Shown one piece after another: positions 22,915 through 34,589 of a stretch of 64,000 nt of DNA. The position numbers were made by a program, and so were the translations under genes. How positions within the stretch are numbered: position 1 is the stretch's first letter; each line of letters begins with the position of its first letter. Under the pieces are notes generated by a model. The model did no database searches and was not told the origin of the DNA. It was given only the letters and a program-made list of their open reading frames with translations. Location: contig JAJKFL010000004.1 of the NCBI GenBank assembly GCA_021186555.1, positions 13,952,779 through 14,016,778 on the forward strand, written 5' to 3'. Source of the stretch: Reticulitermes speratus. Its lineage: Eukaryota > Arthropoda > Insecta > Blattodea > Rhinotermitidae.

Positions 22915-23020
22915 ACCTCCAGCCAATGCCAGGCACGGCTAACAATGAATGGAGCTACGCCTCTGCTCCCTCTACATGCCTTCGTGGAATGTAGAGGAAC
23001 AACTTTACCTTTCTTTTTAC
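22915..23020 (+). repeat. SINE 3' fragment
   Basis: Contains tctacatgccttcgtggaat followed by caactttacctttc, matching the 3' end of the SINE family. The tRNA-like head is absent. Confidence 0.5.
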
Positions 23021-23050
23021 ACATTATGAAACAAACTGTATATTTGATAT

Positions 23051-23240
23051 AATCTGCGGTCTTTTGGGGTATTACGCGGTGTCATGTGGTAATTGTTTAC
23101 CAACGTTTCGGGACAACGTATCGGTCCCATCATCACGGATGAAGAGTCAAATTAGGATTCTTGACAACTATCACTTGACACAGTGTAATACCCCAGAAGA
23201 CCGCAGATTTCATCAACATCATTGCGGAAGCCTGAAATCA
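23051..23240. repeat. Hairpin family A, full copy, tail on right
   Basis: Arms carry tcttttggggtattacgcgg and its partner. The tail (atttcatcaacatcattgcg, then gaagcctgaaatc) is on the right, so this copy is in the opposite orientation to that at 8619. Possible flanking repeats around caaact-gtat are imperfect. Confidence 0.75.
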
Positions 23241-23323
23241 AACTCTGTATTTATATTACAACATTCACAAACCAATGTTTTACACACAATCACTATGGCT
23301 TTTTCACCAACCCCACACATTCA

Positions 23324-23520
23324 AAGGTAAAGGTAAACTCTCTACACACACCATGAAGGCAGAGCTCCAATCATTCTTAACCTCAACACCAGAAGAAGAT
23401 GCATGCTTAGCTTCACACCATCACTCCTTTTCCTCTATGGAAAGAGCCCCACGTAGCCAATGAATAGGTGGCTGGGTGGGTCTGCACACTCTGCCCCTAC
23501 CTGTCCAGCCTCTAGCCCAC
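23324..23520 (-). repeat. Decayed SINE, minus strand
   Basis: Begins aaaggtaaaggtaaactctc, then accatgaaggcagagctcc and ataggtggctgggtgggtct, a diverged minus-strand SINE body. Confidence 0.55.
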
Positions 23521-23639
23521 TGACAACACTACACAGGCTCCATAAGACACTTGTGTCTCATTGAATGACACAAATATTGCCACCAAACACAGTTCAGCAC
23601 ATTTTACAACATAAAGCAATATCTAGAGTAGAAACTGCC

Positions 23640-23845
23640 TCCTAAAACACGTGATTGAAGGGAAGTTAGAAGGAAGGATAGAAATGGCAGGAAGATAAGG
23701 GAGAAGACGTAAGCAGCTACTGGATGACCTTAAGGAAAAGAGAAGATGCTGGAAATTGAAAGAGGAAGCACTAGATCGCACCCTGTGGAGAACTCGCTTT
23801 GGAAGAGGCTACGGACCAGTTGTAAGACAGACTGCAGAATGAATG
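23640..23845 (+). mobile_element. LINE 3' fragment
   Basis: The plus strand reads HVIEGKLEGRIEMAG, a stop, then GRRRKQLLDDLKEKR and LDRTLWRTRFGRGYGPVV. This is the C-terminal end typical of insect non-LTR reverse-transcriptase ORFs. Only the last ~65 codons remain. Confidence 0.6.
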
Positions 23846-24229
23846 ACTGTAAGATATTTTCTCACAAACTAGTGTTCATATATTTCTGTTTACAGCACTT
23901 AGTTTAGCTTCAAGAATATTATTTTGCACAAATCATTCTCACTTTAAAACAGGTGGCTGGACTACATGGACTGTGAAAGTTAATACATCTAGGTGTTTAA
24001 AATAAAATCACAGAAAGAAATTCCTTTGACACCACACTTAAACAGGCAGTGGTTTATAATTCTACAATATCATAACTACTTAAGACCAATTCTGAATTTT
24101 TCGGTTCACCAAACATACTAAAACTATTCTAGCCCAAGACTCCCCAACAGAAATGAAGCCAATTCTTCTAGTGCAACAGATCATGTACATTTGCACTGCT
24201 TCCTGTTAATGTCAGAAGTATGCACTTAC

Positions 24230-24413
24230 CTTTCTGTAGAAGTTCATCAAGAGCTTTCCTTGCCAGTGACCCTCGAACTTTCAGTCTCTCACTGACTACA
24301 GATGGTGTGATCAGCTTGTATGCTGGAACCTCCTTCAACAGTTTGTCATATGTTGCTTTATCAAAGAGCACTTGGTTGTTCAACTTGTCACGAACTTTTC
24401 CCTTTGACCACTT
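24230..24413 (-). CDS. RpS25: RpS25 exon 3 (core of ribosomal protein S25)
   Basis: The acceptor is cattttgcag and the donor GAAAG|gtaagt, phase 0 in and 1 out. It encodes [18 protein letters not shown], then [20 protein letters not shown] and LDELLQKG, a near-invariant stretch of eukaryotic small-subunit protein eS25 containing its winged-helix core. The missing C-terminus should be about 25-30 residues in one further exon. I searched the minus strand down to the next gene at 13.4 kb by eye and found no candidate. Reading through the donor would add an unrelated tail of about 18 residues and then a stop. Confidence 0.93.
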
Positions 24414-25214
24414 CTGCAAAATGTGAAAAGGAAAAAGAAAAAGCCTCAGTAACACTATACATTAACAAATAATGAGCCAAGTTTTGAGGTCAGTGCAGTT
24501 TCAATCAGTCTCATTAAATCAGTTTTATTTTTGCCATCACCTCCATCTGGGCAAATGAGTCATCATGCACGAATTACTGCGTATGCCTTTAGTGCACTTT
24601 TCATTAAAATATATCTCATGACAAATTACTTTTGTTAAGGCAAGATCAAATACAAGCTTTTTAAAACACCAATAATGATGAATTTCAGATCTAAAATAGT
24701 GAAATATAATCAGAAAAGTAATGTGTGTCTTGCAGTGTGAACTGGGAAATGCTTCATGAATAGTGTGGAAGATGGGTCTGGCAACAAATTGCTTCATGCC
24801 CTCACAGGCAAGCAGTACCCCCATATATGCTGACTGCCTGAAAGGATAACACTGGCTTGGCTATGAAAGATGCCAACAACTAACAGTAAATCGGCACACA
24901 GTTTTAGGATATGTACACATGATGTAGAACAAATGTGTAAACAATCAATGATGTGTGTAAATCAACAGTGGAACACAATATGTACATGACATCACTTTCT
25001 AATTAACTGGTGTAATAAACAGTCATGTACCCAAACGTCAGACAGATAAAAATCAGGAATGTGTACGATAAGTGTTTTCTGTATTCGAAGTGATTCCACA
25101 TAATTTATCGACTAAAATAGTGCGCAATTATTAACAAGCCTACTACTGCAGCTCTTTGTTCTTATGTTTACCAATGTCGTACACACAAGCTTCATTATTT
25201 ATCCTACAACAAAC

Positions 25215-25310
25215 CTTCTTTTTAGCCTTCCCTCCAGAACCTCCTTCTTTTTTCTTCTGAGTCTTCTGGGGTTGTTTGGACGACGATCCTTTCGAATCCT
25301 TCTTGGGGGG
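25215..25310 (-). CDS. RpS25: RpS25 exon 2 (basic N-terminus)
   Basis: The acceptor is ctggttgttag and the donor AAGAAG|gtttgt; 96 nt, phase 0 to 0. It encodes PPKKDSKGSSSKQPQ followed by a Lys/Gly-rich run ending KAKKK, the usual basic N-terminal extension of eS25, which contacts rRNA. It joins in frame to KWSKGK of exon 3. Confidence 0.93.
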
Positions 25311-25616
25311 CTAACAACCAGAAAATCCATATTATTATTAGGGCCATTTCCTTTTCAGGAACAGAATTACGATATTTTCTGACATATTAGGCATTATAAA
25401 AGGCCGTATTCTAACGTCGGCAAATACTGCCATGTGGAGTCATAGCACTAACACGCGGCACAGATTCTACAAACCAATTCCTATGTACCTTCACATACAT
25501 CTTTCTTATGAGATTAAATGCAGCACACTCATTTTTACTTACAATTATATACGCAAAAAAACTCAGAATGCACCATGTAATACCATAAAACAACACATTA
25601 TTTTCGTTGCACTTAC

Positions 25617-25619
25617 CAT
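25617..25619 (-). CDS. RpS25: RpS25 exon 1, initiator codon only
   Basis: On the minus strand cacaaccATG is followed immediately by gtaagt, so the first coding exon holds only the start codon, a common arrangement in metazoan ribosomal protein genes. The 5' UTR upstream is pyrimidine-rich (cgcttcctctgg), compatible with a TOP-type start. The exact transcription start is not determined. Confidence 0.85.
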
Positions 25620-27600
25620 GGTTGTGGAATGACTGCCAGAGGAAGCGGATGCAATAGTGCTGCACTCTTCCACACAGATTCTCTCATTTCCAATGTGTAC
25701 GGATACGTTCAGAAATAATGTATATGCACTGTGGAATATATATTCCTGTATTATTTTCCACATAGCCGTCACTACCTCAAATAATTTATACAATGTGTAT
25801 GGAAACGGATTGCGATATTATTTTACGACTATTGCACAAAATACAATTTCAATAGCATTGTATACAAGACGCCTTTCTTACTGGGATTTGAGGCGGCCAT
25901 GGATGTAACTGACGATTGCATGTAACGGCGTGTAGTCTGGTATATGTGCACCGACGTTACATGGGGAATTGATACTTCAATTATTAGGCTTGATGACTAG
26001 CAGTCCAGAAGACAGCAATCGATGATGATGATGGTGATTGAACTGAAGTAGGAGCCGGTAGTTTGTAGTCCCTAACACTGGAGCCTTAATGCTTATTTGA
26101 TTCTCTTGACTTCATTCATTCCTGAGCAAATAGTTTGCTCCTCTTAGCTAGGGTTAGGAACGGTTTTGCCATGCTTTTCTTTCGAAGTACAGCAGTCCTT
26201 ATTGAGATTTCTCTGAGACTTGAAAGCAATCCTTCCAATCGGTTGCTACTTTTAAGACCAGAAACACGGTTAACAGGTAAATTCAAGCAGCATTTGCTCT
26301 GCCGCGAACTTTGTTCTGAAGTTAGAAGAGGCTTATGAACGTGAGGTTGTTAAATTTCACATTACATTCTCCGTGTATTCTAATAACAAATCACAAATTA
26401 AAAAACCAACAAATGCACTGTATTTCCACATGTATAGTCTAATGCCCCTACATACGTTTCAGTTTTACCAAGCCATCATAATTGGGTCCAAGGTTTACAT
26501 ATACTTAACATCCATTATTTTCATCCAATAACGTATCATATATCACACATAAAACAAGCTTCGTTAACATTAGTGGACTAGAGCACATTCAATATCTGTT
26601 ATTTTGCATATAAAATCTTGGATATGGGATGCGTATATCTTCTGTTATATGTATATATGTGTTACAAGTTAAAAAGTTTTTTAAGATCGTATCTTCCTTA
26701 TATGTTTGTTACAAATTCTTGGCAGTTTTTTGGTGTACAGATTATCCAATTAGAGTTGAACTTATCCTGTATTTTGAAGTTACGTGTCCTGTGTTGAGAT
26801 TTGTACCGGCTGGTTGTATAGTGGTTGTATCGAGGGTTACGAATACTGGTTATATAAAACTATGTGCAAAGCATATTTAGTGACCCCAATGATACAACGT
26901 GCAATTGATGTAGCAGGTTGAATGAGATGCTTTAAAATTCTTGTATTATCAGGACAGACTTTTAAAAGTGTATTTCCTCGACTGTCCGTCTTTTTTTTGT
27001 GTGTATTTTTCTTTGTTGGTCTGTTACATTTTGCAAACGAAAACTTTGAATAATTTGGATTGGATTTGAACATTTTGTTATTTCCTTTGGAGCGAAGGAA
27101 GGGTTATTTAACATTCCGTACATGGACATGGACGGTACACAATAACGTTAAGACATGTACATATAATTTCACACCGTTGCCTCTTGCAGGAACCGTGTTC
27201 AATACTAGTCGGAAATCTGACACCGCGGCGCTACGTGTGCCAATATGGACGGTAGAGTAGAAGTCGTGGGCAGGTGACGATACGTGTAAGATAGTCGTTC
27301 CATCTGGATGACATTTTTTCCGAATGATTAGCAACAGCAACGAAAATAATTCTTATAGGAAGTGTGAGTTTGTAATCCTTTTATATGGTGGTGGTTACGA
27401 TAAAAGCAAATGTTATTCAAAGAATGTATTGCGAGTCATTGCATTAATAGTGCAATTGAAAATAAATTTATTAGCTTGGGTTGAGGTTTAATTTGTGTTA
27501 AATTCGTGAAGCACTGCAAAGATGAAAATATAAGTCAAAATTAACATGAGAATATAAAATGACAATAATATGAGAACATATATACTGGTAGCATGGTTGA
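25620..27600. other. Spacer between the divergent RpS25 and ZnT7 genes
   Basis: RpS25 (minus) and ZnT7 (plus) point away from each other across this gap, so both promoters should lie here. CpG-bearing stretches are at 25890-25970 and 27180-27300. A likely non-coding first exon of ZnT7 ends at 27363 before gtgagt. No TATA box or repeat family was firmly identified. Confidence 0.4.
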
Positions 27601-27669
27601 TTTTCGTGTTCGTGGCAGTACCATTGCTAATGTGACTTGTTTTCACAGGATCATCATTAAACGGCCAGA

Positions 27670-28731
27670 ATGCTTCCTATGACACACAAGGATCCATCTC
27701 GATCATTGAGATCACGAATCAAAGAAAAACTTAATGGCTGGATACGCTTGATATTCTCTGACCGCAACTCACGAAACTTGTTCCTTTTCTTGCTGTTGAA
27801 TTTGTCATTCGCATTTGTAGAACTGTCATATGGAATTTGGACCAATAGTTTGGGCCTTATTTCAGATTCATTCCATATGTTCTTTGATTGTACTGGACTT
27901 TTAGCAGGCCTTGCTGCTTCTGTTATTACAAGATGGAGAGCAAATGATAAATTTTCATATGGTTATGTACGCGCTGAAGTGTTGGCTGGTTTCGTCAATG
28001 GATTATTTCTTCTCTTTATCGCATTTTTCATTATGTCTGAAGCCGTAGAAAGAGCTATTGAGCCACCAGAAGTAAAACATGAACGACTCTTTGTTGTCTC
28101 AGTGCTTGGACTTCTAGTAAACTTGGTTGGAATATATGCTTTCCAGCATGGTCATGGTCACTCTCATGGCGGAGGTGGTAGTCATGGGCATTCACATGGA
28201 GTGGAAGGGCATTCACATCCTCATTCCCATGGTGGTTTCAGTGACCCCCATTCACACAGCCATGATTCAGGTGATATGACAGGCAGTGACTCACAGATCA
28301 TGAAGGGAGTGTTTCTGCACATTTTGGCCGATACACTGGGTAGTGTGGGTGTTATCATATCTGCTGTTCTGATGCAGATGTTTGGGTGGATGATTGCTGA
28401 TCCAATCTGTTCCATGTTTATTGCCATATTGATTGCGCTTAGTGTTTTAGCACTGATAAAAGAATCTGTACTGATTTTGATGCAGCGGCAGCCAACAGCA
28501 TTGGACGTTGCATTGCCACAGTGTTATCAGAAGGTGATGCAGTTGGCTGGCGTGTATAGCGTTCAGGAGCCCCACTTTTGGACTTTATGTAGTGACGTGT
28601 ATGTAGGGGCGCTTAAACTTGAAGTGTCAAAAGCATCAGATCCAAAGTACATAGTGAGCCACACCCATATGATATTTGCTGCTGTTGGTGTTAAACAGCT
28701 GTACGTTCAACTGGACTATGCTAATATGTGA
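27670..28731 (+). CDS. SLC30A7: Zinc transporter ZnT7 (SLC30A7), complete coding exon
   Basis: The 353-residue product is a cation-diffusion-facilitator protein, closest to vertebrate ZnT7 (376 residues), which loads zinc into the early secretory pathway/Golgi in exchange for protons. The start MLPMTHKD and the end LYVQLDYANM match the ZnT7 pattern at both ends. Six membrane segments can be drawn. The zinc-site motifs HMFFD (69-73, TM2) and HILAD (217-221, TM5) are intact. A His-rich cytosolic loop (about 160-198, repeated HGHSH) lies between TM4 and TM5 and is shorter than in vertebrates. A C-terminal cytosolic domain follows, with EPHFWTLCSDVYVG. The start ATG lies 21 bp after a splice acceptor. 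The reading frame has no intron; since it has a 5' intron and a normal 3' UTR, I treat it as the functional gene and not a retrocopy. Confidence 0.95.
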   Translation: MLPMTHKDPSRSLRSRIKEKLNGWIRLIFSDRNSRNLFLFLLLNLSFAFVELSYGIWTNSLGLISDSFHMFFDCTGLLAGLAASVITRWRANDKFSYGYVRAEVLAGFVNGLFLLFIAFFIMSEAVERAIEPPEVKHERLFVVSVLGLLVNLVGIYAFQHGHGHSHGGGGSHGHSHGVEGHSHPHSHGGFSDPHSHSHDSGDMTGSDSQIMKGVFLHILADTLGSVGVIISAVLMQMFGWMIADPICSMFIAILIALSVLALIKESVLILMQRQPTALDVALPQCYQKVMQLAGVYSVQEPHFWTLCSDVYVGALKLEVSKASDPKYIVSHTHMIFAAVGVKQLYVQLDYANM

Positions 28732-29202
28732 TCATGCGGTGACACAGGTGACTACGTCTCCTTGTTACATAGAACACTGCCAGGTGTTCAGTGGGGAGTG
28801 TGTCACCACAGATGGCTGGTGCTAGTTCTTGGAGCAGGATGGTGCAAGGAAACATTGATGCACCTCGTCAGTATTCCCAGATCCTGGAGATTGAAGGGAA
28901 TGAAAGCTGCAAAGAGTGGATCTATGGTGGTGTGAATGTGTGTCACTCGATGACAGTATTATAGTCCTGAAATTTCAGGAACTGTGTACATTAATTACTG
29001 AAGTTACATGCATGTGCATTCCGTTGTGCATTTATAAAGTGTACCAAATAACGAGTCACATGAGAATTGTGCAAAAATAAGTACTTCCAGAATATTGTTC
29101 CCAGTGCAAGATCTCCCAAAGATTTAACTTTAATTGCAGTGAAATGATGTCATGTACATTTGTATATAGTCATAATTTAATATCCACATGTTTATTGTTT
29201 AT

Positions 29203-29208
29203 AATAAA
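29203..29208 (+). terminator. SLC30A7: Polyadenylation signal of ZnT7
   Basis: AATAAA about 470 bp after the stop codon, followed by a T-rich stretch. It is the first good signal downstream. Confidence 0.6.
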
Positions 29209-29225
29209 CCATTTTATGTATGATA

Positions 29226-30147
29226 ATTGATGCAGTGGGTTTCACACAGCTATTTATGCATCACATATTAGGGTCTGGGAAAATTTGTTAAAGTTTGCTT
29301 TTTATTTGCAGGTTTATGGTTATTTATGAAATAATTGTACATTTTGTTACTTGGATTATATTTATAGAAGTACATAGATTATTTTGTACTGATGACATAA
29401 CTGCTCATTTATTAGTATTTTTATGATCCATGCAATCCCAGTTACAAAGTCCTCAGTTTTACTGATGTTGATTAAGAGGTGGCTTTGAGTGGAGACTGCT
29501 GATAACAACTGGCATGTCTGTTGTCTATAAATTTTAACATTTTAGCATCCATGTTTTTAAAATGCATTTATTACAAATTTAATGCAAAAGTACATTGTAC
29601 AGGTGTGCAGCATGTCTGGGCAGTGGCACGGCTGTACGAGTAGACTTCAGTATTAGTGATGCTCAGTGGGGCAGCAGTCTGTTTTCCTTACTTATAATTT
29701 GTGCTGTGGTAAGCAATCAATATTTCTGCCCCTTGTTGATCGACTGTGTAGGCATAGCACATGAAACAAAAGTGCAGTGTGGTCCACATTATAATTAACA
29801 ATCAGATATCTTGCAAAGAAACCACTGGTCGTAGTTGCAGGAGCCACTGCGCTGTCCGCAGAACTTCTGACATCGTTATAAGAAACGGCTATACATTTTA
29901 ATTTGACCTCCAAAACACACAGATCATATCTATGAATTTTCAATTGAAGACTCATAAACTTAAGGAAGTCAGCAGATACAATTGTAGAAAATATATTGGT
30001 TATTCATTCTTCTGACACATAATGTAGGAAGAATTTTGTTGTAATACGTTCATTTGTTATGCAGTTACATGCATTGCCATGTAAGTCATATGTTCAATGT
30101 AGGACTCTTTAATATACACTTCTCTACCCTCTCGGGAAATCGGTAAT
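29226..30147. other. Spacer, nothing recognised
   Basis: AT-rich sequence with short frames that lack domains. Confidence 0.4.
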
Positions 30148-30155
30148 GCATATTA

Positions 30156-30412
30156 CCTTGAAATCTGCGGTCTTCTGGGGTATTACACGGCGTCGTGTGG
30201 TAATTGTTTACTGACTTTTCGGGACAATGTATCGGTCCCATCCTCACGGGTCAAGAGTCCGAGTCTTTCTTTTCCTACTCGGACTGTTGACCTGTGAGGA
30301 TGGGACTGATACATTGTCCTGAAACGTCGGTAAACAATTGCCACATGACGCAGCGTAATACCCCAGAAGACCGCAGATTTAATCAACATCGCGGCGGAAG
30401 CCTGAAATTAAG
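30156..30412. repeat. Hairpin family A, full copy with 8-bp TSD
   Basis: Arms share tcttctggggtattacacgg and gggacaatgtatcggtccca with their partners. The tail (atttaatcaacatcgcggcg, then gaagcctgaaatt) is on the right. The direct repeat gcatatta flanks it at 30148-30155 and 30413-30420. Confidence 0.85.
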
Positions 30413-30420
30413 GCATATTA

Positions 30421-32136
30421 ACTTATTGCATGGAAAGAACTTATTATGCAGATGCAAGCTGTGTGTAGCTGTGGCAGAAATCTTACAGTCAAAGATCGTG
30501 GTACAGTTATTTTATTTGAAAGACTTTACAAACGAATCTTCCGTTTGTTACTTCCATGTCTGCATGACTGCTTGGGTCCAGCAGCAGGTATTCTCATCCT
30601 GCAGCACCAGCGAGTCTGTAACATTTGCTGTGGTAACATATGCATTAAACTGCACCTTATGCCGGTGAACACACACGTATGTTTTGTTCACTGTTGAGGT
30701 TTGCCAACACTAATGTGAATGATGAAATATTTGTTTTAGTAATGGTCAGCTATATGTTTTATAATTGTCAGTCATAATACAAGCAAATGTTTAGTCACTA
30801 TTCTTGCTTATTATGAAAAATAAGGCTTTTTACAATAAATTACATTGCTAATATGATATTGTTAACAAAAGTTTCTGCTATTTGCACAATCTTTATTCTC
30901 TTTAAGTAATAGTGACTCCAAACTGAGAATACAAAGGTACATCATTCAGTCAACCATAAAAATTTGCAACATTATGAAAATTGTTCTTTGCCCTGAATGC
31001 AAACACAGAAAAATTCATGTGGATGATTTCATATTTTGAGCCATTTGGATTTTGTCTGGTGCATCTGGAAAATGGTCCATGTGGAGCACGTTCATTTGCC
31101 GACACTGTTCACCATAGGCCTTAACTGTACGTGTATGGATGAACTCTCCTTGAATCCAAACAATTTCTGCTTATATACACCATTTTATGCCTCCTGGGTA
31201 AGATATAATTTGTTAACATGTATTGAATGAAACAATATTTAATTATGAAAGAGTTACATATAGACAAGAAGTCTATGCCCATGTTGGAACTCAAAATAAA
31301 ATACTTCAATTTGGCAGGAGAAAGAGAAACTTACATAAACTGATCATTGTAATTTAGAGAAGAAAAGATTGTTATTTTATTAAAAATATTCTCTTATACG
31401 TGTTCATTACTGTGCTACACCAATGGCATTACATTAGTAATGCTAACCCAATGTACCGACTTAACACCAGTCAACTGTTAATTCATATAAAAAGTTACAG
31501 GAATCTAAAGCAAGGAAAAGAAATTGAGAAATAAGTACTCTCAGACCCAATGAGGAACAGATTCCTCAATATCTATCCTTGTGAATTCTCAAAAACTTAG
31601 GAAATCCATTTCTTGTACATATATCACACCAAGAAACCCACACAACACGTCTTCCTGCATGTATGTCCAATTCCGCCATGTAATGAATCTATGATACAAA
31701 TACAGTGGTTTAATTTTAAGCACCATGGTACATATAACCCAACTCCCCAGCAGTCTGCATAGAAATCACTACTGACACACACACACACACACACTAGAGC
31801 ATGTAGCCATACAAACACTCCTGAATACAGTTTTATCATCGTGAAGTTACACCTACACACGGCACAGGTCAGTATTAGAAACACCCTGTTCAGTTCAGGA
31901 GTCTCGTTTAACTCTCTTCTTTGGAATTATTTTTTTCCGGAACCACCCTGCCAATTAAAGAAGAAAGTACACATTAAACACACATTATACATGATGGAAA
32001 TTCGTTTTACAGGAGGTGTGTGATGAGCAGAGGGCAAAGAATTGACATATCTTCAATTCGTCAGACCCTGCTGCAAGAACGTGTTGAACCTTCCATGCCA
32101 ACTTGTTAGAACTTTGTAGAACCTATACTGAGAGGC
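30421..32136. other. AT-rich spacer with one (CA)n run
   Basis: No gene recognised. A (CA)n microsatellite lies at about 31773-31793. Confidence 0.4.
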
Positions 32137-32137
32137 T

Positions 32138-32446
32138 ATTAGGGACATTACTTTATCCGACAACTGTCGCTTGTCACTGCCTGACAGCTCACTTATGAAA
32201 TGTCAATCTGCAATGAACAATGTGTTTGTCAGATGTGATGTGCATCTGTGAGCTGCAGGAAAACATTCCCTGGACCCACTTTAAATATAAGAGAAAACTT
32301 AATATTAACTCTAATATATTGAAATAAAACATGTGGACCCCAACTCACAGCGAACTGGAACAGGAGTGAGTGCTGCACTGCCTATTGTTATGTGAATGGT
32401 CTGAGTGAAGAGAGAGGTGAGTTGTCAGATAAAATAACGTCCTTGT
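32138..32446. mobile_element. MITE family C (acattattttatctgac ends), copy 1
   Basis: The left end gggacattactttatccgac and the right end gttgtcagataaaataacgtcc are inverted. The interior shares tggaccccaac and ggaaaacatt with the copy at 41825-42128. No coding capacity. Confidence 0.65.
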
Positions 32447-33312
32447 GTAAATGTAATTAAGAACACAAATAAACAAGCCATCTGACAAAACAAAACACTA
32501 GCAGGGGTCTTTCTGTTGTCATCTGTAGGAATTTCATTTAATTAATTGCGTTTTTAAGTTTTCAAAACAATAAATTTGCAGGCTGAGGACTTTGAAAAAT
32601 ATCTGTATTGCCAAAATGGTGGCATCTTCAAATGAACAGGGAGCTCTCATATCTGGAGATGCAAGAACTCCTGCCACAGTGTGCTGATGTTTCATCATCA
32701 TACGGTTACTCCAATCAGCTTGATATGCTGACAGTGAAATACAACATTTCTTCTAAGCTGCTGTATGTGTAGGTTCCCTGATAGGTGTATCAGCAAGGTA
32801 TGGCATATTCTCTTCTGCCATATTTTGAAGGCCTTAAAGTACTGAACCTTGAACATGTCTCTGTGTCATAGCCCAATGGCAGGACCAGCAGCGCACTCCC
32901 ATGCTTCTAGTCCTCTCATATAGTTCAGACTCTTGTCCATGTTCTGTCCAATGACTCAACAGGTTTAATGAAAATTACAATTTTGGTGCTGACTATGGTG
33001 TATGCAATAATGCACTAATTCAAACATTTTGTTTTATATGCAATATACTGGCACCATGCAACATTCAGTGTGACCTGCTACACTCCAAAGCTAAGAATAC
33101 AGGTCAGAAAGAGCCTAAAAAGGATGCTCAATAAGTAATGTTCCCTAGTTCATAACAATTAAATCAGAAGTTATGTGCAATATGTTGGTTATGTAAGAAC
33201 TTTATTATCATAATAATGCACGGTATACACAATATCAAGTTAATTAAATCAGAAGTCATTACAACATACGTGTAAGCTCTATAGTATTCATACCGTGCAT
33301 CTTGTTACAATC

Positions 33313-33522
33313 ATTACAACAACCAACTCATGCACATGGATAAAATACATTTGTAAACTATAGTTGGCGACTAAATGAATAGATTGGTGTGTTGGATCTA
33401 TATATTTCTTTGCATCGACCGCCACCCTGAAGATGGCACCTTGGTGCTGAAACATGAGGGGTTTTTAATGTAGTTTACAAATGTATTTTATCCATGTGCA
33501 TGAGCTGGTTGTTGTAATGATA
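33313..33522. repeat. Hairpin with ~48-bp arms around a short unique loop
   Basis: Ttacaacaaccaactcatgc... (33313-33362) and ...gcatgagctggttgttgtaa (33472-33522) are inverted. The loop carries gaagatggcaccttggtgctgaaacatg, resembling other insect hairpin/MITE centres. Confidence 0.7.
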
Positions 33523-33525
33523 TGT

Positions 33526-33880
33526 GCAGCTCATTTACTCCACTGAAGTATAATTTTTTCACCATAATCCTCTAGCATATTGATGCATGTCACGAGTTTA
33601 AAAGTTCTGTCACAGTAGAAATTGTTCTCATCCAGTCGCAATCATCCACAGTCAGTCATTTCCACTTCTACATTATTGTGGAATCAATACTGAAGCGACA
33701 ATTGGAAGGTCACCAGTTCCACAGTTACGTGTAAGTGGAAATGACTTGACTGTGAACAGCTGTGAATGCAAGAGCACAATTTCTACTGTGACATTAAACT
33801 CCTGCCATGCTGTGGCGTGCATGAATATGTTAGAGGATTATGGTGAAATATGATACTTCAGTGGCGTAAATGAGCTGCAT
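33526..33880. repeat. Second, longer hairpin directly adjacent
   Basis: Gcagctcatttactccactg near 33526 pairs with cagtggcgtaaatgagctgc near 33880. The arms continue inward through agaaattgt/acaatttct and ccacagtc/gactgtg, about 150 bp each with mismatches. It starts 4 bp after the hairpin at 33313-33522. Confidence 0.7.
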
Positions 33881-34069
33881 TTAACGCTGTAATAACTTCT
33901 CATTTCATTTTGATGACCCAGGGAACTGGCTTATTGGACATCCCTCATACATATATTTCAAAAAGAAATTTCACCAAGCAACCTTACATACCCCTGTCAC
34001 CAGTGCCAGCCCACACTCTTCCTCCTCTCCCCCAAATAATGAATATGCAAGCTATGAGATTTCCATGGT

Positions 34070-34245
34070 GGTGACTGAAGATTACTGTCTTTTGGGATGT
34101 CACACAGTCTGGTCTGGTAAATATGTACGGACGTTTTAGAGAAACCACATACCTCCATGATCAGAGTAGATGAATGATGGAGATGCAATGACAGTCAAAT
34201 CTGACTACAAGCCATCACATCCCAGAAGACAGTACTCTTAAAATA
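34070..34245. repeat. Hairpin family B, diverged copy
   Basis: Gtcttttgggatgtcacaca and catcacatcccagaagacag are inverted ends with a short centre. Confidence 0.6.
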
Positions 34246-34287
34246 CTGAATACGTAAGCATTAAAGATGGACAACATAATGAAATGG

Positions 34288-34572
34288 TAAAGGTAAAGTT
34301 CTCCCTAGAATGAGCCATGAAGGCCCAGAGGGGGCGTAGAGGTATAGCTCTACTCTTTCTTTAACCCTGACACTAGATGAGGGTGGGTGGTCAACTCCAA
34401 CCCCGGCCGCTTTACCCCTGGGAAAGAGACCCAATACCCATTGTATAGGAGGCTGGGTGGGCCCCAGGGCCGGTCTGGAAGGGTGTGGAAAATCTCGCCC
34501 CCACTGGGATTCGATCCCCGAACCGTCCAGCCAGTAGCGAGTTGCTATAGTGACTGAGCTATCCCGGCCTAC
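34288..34572 (-). mobile_element. tRNA-derived SINE, full copy, 11-bp TSD
   Basis: Minus-strand copy of the SINE body with B-box-like gggattcgatccccg (as seen on plus) and A-box-like region near 34545-34565. The direct repeat taatgaaatgg flanks it at 34277-34287 and 34573-34583. Confidence 0.85.
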
Positions 34573-34589
34573 TAATGAAATGGAGAACA

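Larger units (their letters stand above)
27649..29225 (+). other. SLC30A7: ZnT7 main exon with UTRs
   Basis: Acceptor cttgttttcacag ends at 27648. A 21-bp 5' UTR piece precedes ATG at 27670. The 3' UTR of about 490 bp ends near AATAAA at 29203-29208. The upstream intron probably starts at gtgagt (27364). Confidence 0.7.

Noticed and set aside
24170..24229. Alternative C-terminus of RpS25 by intron retention
   Set aside because: The added 18 or so residues are unrelated to any eS25 tail and follow a strong donor.
2335..34572. tRNA genes at the SINE heads
   Set aside because: A- and B-box-like words are present, but the cloverleaf is incomplete and a conserved 200-bp non-tRNA body follows, with target duplications.
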